Assembly (NCBI GenBank): GCA_902478945.1
Contig: CABSMX010000093.1
Span: 1-7,383, forward strand
Length of the DNA stretch: 7,383 nt
Origin: an uncultured Collinsella sp.
GTDB lineage: Bacteria; Actinomycetota; Coriobacteriia; Coriobacteriales; Coriobacteriaceae
Direction: 5' to 3'
A program made the position numbers and the translations under genes. How positions within the stretch are numbered: the stretch's first letter is position 1; every line of letters begins with the position of its first letter. Positions 5,070 to 7,383 of the stretch are shown one piece after another. The notes beneath the pieces are model-generated. The model did not search any database, was not told where the DNA came from, and worked only from the letters and a program-made list of their open reading frames with translations.

Positions 5070-6446
5070 TTAGAGTGTGATGATGTCCGAGATATTGAGG
5101 GCCCGAGCGTCGACGGCATCGTGCGTGGCAAGCAACAGCATGCGACCGTCGAGCAAGTCGAGCACGACTTCGGCGCATGCGTCGCGCGCAGCGGTATCTA
5201 GACCGGTAAAGGGCTCGTCCAGAATCACCGCGTCGCCTGGGCACAGCAGGGCTCGGGCAATCTCGACGCGACGGCGCTGCCCGCCCGAGAGCTCGGCCAC
5301 ACGAGCATGTACATCGACCCCCGGCACCAGCAGGCGCAACAGGGCTGCGGCACTCGAGGCGTCCACGCGCGCGTCGGCGCACACCAGCACGTTATCCAGA
5401 GCAGAAGCGTCCTCTACCAGGCGCACATCCTGAAACACCATCGAGCACGGTGCGCACTCCCCCGCCGCTAGCGCGAGCAACGTCGACTTGCCCACCCCCG
5501 AGGCGCCCATCACGCAGGTACGCCCGCCGGTGGGCACACGAAGCACCAGACCGTCCAGCACCGGCGCCCAGGGCGCGCGATCGCCCACGGCAAGCGCAAG
5601 CTCCGCCGAAGCGCCATCGCTCGCGGCCCCCGCACGCCCGCGCAGTCCATGTCCATGCGTCCGCACGGCAACACGCCATGCCACGGAACCCGAAGCCCGC
5701 AGCAGCCACATCAGCACGCGCTCGCATGCCCACGATGCCGCCACGACCAACACGGTCCACGCCAGCAGGTCAGCCGTCTCAATGAGCAGCTTCGCCTGAT
5801 AGATGCGCTCGCCCACGGTACCAGCCGCCATGCCAATCAACTCCGCCGCCACGCCGGCCTTCCAGCTCATGCCGATCACGGCGCGGGCGCACGAAAGCAC
5901 AAACGGCAGGACTTCGCGCCAGGTATGGGCGAAGAACAGTCGCCAACCCCGCACACCATGCAGACGAAACATCTGCTCCAGCGGCTTATCCACTTGTGCC
6001 AAACCCTCGACCAGCGAAAAATACACGCCCGGCAGTGCCATCAAAAAGACCGCTGCAATGCTCACGCGCGCCGACCCCAGCCAAATGAGCAGCAGAACCA
6101 CCACACAGGCAACCGGCGTCGCCTTTACAAACGAAAGCGCCGGCGCCACCAGACGGGCAAACGTCCGCGACCGCACCGAGACTCCCGCCAGTACACCGCC
6201 GCAGATCGCGGCAAGCGCCAGTCCGCCCAAGATTCGTGCGCCTGAGCTCACCAGAATCGCCCACGTGTTGGCATCGCACACCAGCCGCAGCAACGCCACC
6301 ACAACAGCGCCCGGCCCCGGCAAAATCAGCGGCTGTGCCACCAGCGCCGCCGCGAAAGCCCACACGGCAAGCCAAAAGGCGGCAACGGCACCTGCTGCCG
6401 CCACCGCCTTCATACGCTTTGTCATTTGTCGAGCAAACGCACGCAC
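5070..6446 (-). CDS. ABC importer permease fused to a short ABC ATPase (SsuC/TauC-SsuB/TauB type)
   Basis: 458 aa combining two proteins that are normally separate. Residues about 1-255 are a BPD-type permease with LPGPGAVV (42-49), FVKATPVA (106-113), and the coupling EAA-like stretch HTWREVLPFVLS with AAELIG (174-205), as in SsuC/TauC/NrtB. Residues about 284-458 are an ATPase with Walker A GASGVGKST (314-322), Q-loop Gln339, LSGGQ (386-390), Walker B VILDEP (407-412), D-loop GLD (415-417) and H-loop His442. All catalytic motifs are present, but the domain is only about 175 aa against a usual 230-260. Only 19 residues separate the Walker A lysine from the Q-loop, and 16 follow the H-loop. 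The GTG start has GGAG (complement of 6453-6456) 6 nt upstream, inside the end of the binding-protein gene whose stop is 3 nt away. This implies translational coupling. The substrate is unknown. Confidence 0.9.
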   Translation of the reverse strand: MRAFARQMTKRMKAVAAAGAVAAFWLAVWAFAAALVAQPLILPGPGAVVVALLRLVCDANTWAILVSSGARILGGLALAAICGGVLAGVSVRSRTFARLVAPALSFVKATPVACVVVLLLIWLGSARVSIAAVFLMALPGVYFSLVEGLAQVDKPLEQMFRLHGVRGWRLFFAHTWREVLPFVLSCARAVIGMSWKAGVAAELIGMAAGTVGERIYQAKLLIETADLLAWTVLVVAASWACERVLMWLLRASGSVAWRVAVRTHGHGLRGRAGAASDGASAELALAVGDRAPWAPVLDGLVLRVPTGGRTCVMGASGVGKSTLLALAAGECAPCSMVFQDVRLVEDASALDNVLVCADARVDASSAAALLRLLVPGVDVHARVAELSGGQRRRVEIARALLCPGDAVILDEPFTGLDTAARDACAEVVLDLLDGRMLLLATHDAVDARALNISDIITL

Positions 6447-6457
6447 GGGCTACTCCA
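6447..6457 (-). promoter_or_regulatory. Ribosome binding site of the permease-ATPase gene, inside the upstream gene
   Basis: GGAG (complement of 6453-6456) lies in the last sense codons of the binding-protein gene, 6 nt before GTG at 6446. No similar site precedes the in-frame ATGs at 6425 and 6413, so it decides the GTG start. Confidence 0.7.
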
Positions 6458-7343
6458 TGTAGTAGAAATCATCGGCCGGGAGCTTGCCGCCCACGGCGCT
6501 CGCGTCCGCATCGGCCAGCACCTGCAGGTGCCCACCGAGTGCCGCCTTCATATCCTTCCCCGTCTGGCACACGAGCATGCACCCGGGAATCGCCTTTTCG
6601 GCAATCGCGGCGTTATCCACGATACCCGCATCGACCACGGACTGAGCCCAGTCCGCCGGCGCCGCGTTCACGGCCTCAACGCTCGCAGCATGGCAGCGCA
6701 AGAATTCCGCCACGGCCTCGGGATGCTCCTCGGCAAAGGCACGGCGCACCACGGTCACACCCGTCAGCAGGCGCGAGCCCGTGTCTCCTGCCAGCTCATC
6801 CCACACATCGGTCAGACTTACCGGTGCCGACAGCTTGCCCTCGCTCTTGGCGATGGCAGCGGTCTTGAACGGCTCCGGCAGCACGCCCACGGCGGACGGG
6901 TCGGCAAGCAGAGCCGACAGCACCTCGGTGGGCTCGCTCTTAAACTCGAGCGCCACCTGGTCGGTCAGGCCCGCGCGCTCCAGCAGGTAGTTCATGACGT
7001 ACTCCGGCGTGGTGCCCTTGCCCGTCATATAGACGGTATGGCCCGCCAAATCGCCAAACGAGGCCACACTCGCGTCGCCCGTCACCACGTTCAGCACGCC
7101 CAGCGTGTTGATGTCGATGACCTGCACCGCGCCTTCGGTCTTGTTGTAGAGAACGCTCGCCACGTTAGCGGGCACCAGGGCAATGTCGACATCTCCCTGA
7201 ATGACCTTGGGCACGATCTCGTCGGCGGCAGTGTTGATCGCAAAGTAGAACTCGTTATCCGTGGCGCCCTCGTCCGCCTGGTCCATAAACTGCACCAGGC
7301 CAATCGACGTCGGCCCCTTGAGCGAGGCGACGTGTACCTCGAC
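6450..7343 (-). CDS. ABC transporter substrate-binding protein, TauA/SsuA/NMT1-like, 5' truncated
   Basis: 297 genomic codons remain; the start, signal peptide and any lipobox cysteine are lost at the contig end. The preserved part reads as a two-lobe periplasmic-binding fold of the TauA/SsuA/NrtA type: VASLKGPTSIGLVQFM (5-20), DEIVPKVIQGDVDIALVPAN (41-60), LYNKTEGAVQVI (65-76), LGVLNVV (81-87), then DLAGHTVYMTGKGTTPEYV (98-116), and the second-lobe VGVLPEPFKTA (152-162). Proteins of this type sit outside the membrane, usually as lipoproteins, and deliver nitrate, sulfonates, taurine, pyrimidine precursors or related ligands to a permease. The stop is 3 nt before the GTG of the permease-ATPase fusion, so both belong to one operon. 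The first residues of the open frame beyond 7343 (MYKRQ) are adapter-encoded and are not part of the protein. The ligand cannot be told from sequence. Confidence 0.9.
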   Translation of the reverse strand, partial: VEVHVASLKGPTSIGLVQFMDQADEGATDNEFYFAINTAADEIVPKVIQGDVDIALVPANVASVLYNKTEGAVQVIDINTLGVLNVVTGDASVASFGDLAGHTVYMTGKGTTPEYVMNYLLERAGLTDQVALEFKSEPTEVLSALLADPSAVGVLPEPFKTAAIAKSEGKLSAPVSLTDVWDELAGDTGSRLLTGVTVVRRAFAEEHPEAVAEFLRCHAASVEAVNAAPADWAQSVVDAGIVDNAAIAEKAIPGCMLVCQTGKDMKAALGGHLQVLADADASAVGGKLPADDFYYME

Positions 7344-7383
7344 CTGTCTCTTATACACATCTCCGAGCCCACGAGACTACGCT
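7344..7383 (+). other. Nextera (Tn5) sequencing adapter left on the contig end
   Basis: 7344-7362 is CTGTCTCTTATACACATCT, the reverse complement of the Tn5 mosaic end. 7363-7377 is CCGAGCCCACGAGAC, the i7-side Nextera adapter. The final TACGCT (7378-7383) sits exactly where the i7 index begins and fits the start of index TACGCTGC as I recall it. The segment is synthetic; genomic sequence ends at 7343. Confidence 0.97.

Noticed and set aside
7091..7372. 93-codon minus-strand frame starting MGSEMCIRDR
   Set aside because: Its start is encoded by the Nextera adapter and the rest is a shadow of the binding-protein gene.

Overview
The window is GC-rich bacterial DNA with tightly packed genes and strong GGAGG-type ribosome binding sites. 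Gene content (a FucO-type lactaldehyde reductase, a DUF1275/YoaK membrane protein, a YgiQ-family radical SAM protein, a CPBP protease homologue, a RelB/DinJ-like antitoxin and a TauA/SsuA-type ABC importer) fits a gut actinobacterium of the Coriobacteriia, most likely Collinsella. This is recognition by eye, not a database result. The last 40 bases (7344-7383) are not genomic: they are a Nextera transposase/i7 adapter left on the contig end.

Layout from left to right. (1) 1-234, minus strand: the first 78 codons of fucO, running off the left edge. A LacI-type operator candidate lies in its upstream region. (2) 355-393: an intrinsic terminator for yoaK. (3) 400-1116, minus: yoaK-like DUF1275 membrane protein. 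(4) 1117-1369: divergent intergenic region with a 35-bp inverted-repeat element and a weak -10 box. (5) 1370-3505, plus: YgiQ-family radical SAM protein, starting at GTG. (6) 3506-3661: convergent gap filled by three CCCTAGGGG-centred palindromes with a 40-41 bp period. (7) 3662-4570, minus: CPBP-family intramembrane protease. (8) 4621-5049: a small RelB/DinJ-like antitoxin gene without a toxin, bracketed by two nearly identical 32-bp repeats. Its leader carries three 10-bp-period repeats and a long hairpin. (9) 5070-6446, minus: a fusion of an ABC permease and an unusually short ABC ATPase. (10) 6450-7343, minus: the matching substrate-binding protein, 5'-truncated by the contig end.

How the genes work together: the binding protein and the permease-ATPase fusion are translationally coupled (3 nt between stop and start) and form a compact two-gene importer of the nitrate/sulfonate/taurine type with unknown substrate. 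The other genes look like independent units. The most unusual material is non-coding: a family of short palindromic elements with a GGGACGG core (three copies), a separate three-unit palindrome array, and an orphan antitoxin sitting between two repeat copies. No complete mobile element, CRISPR array or RNA gene was found.
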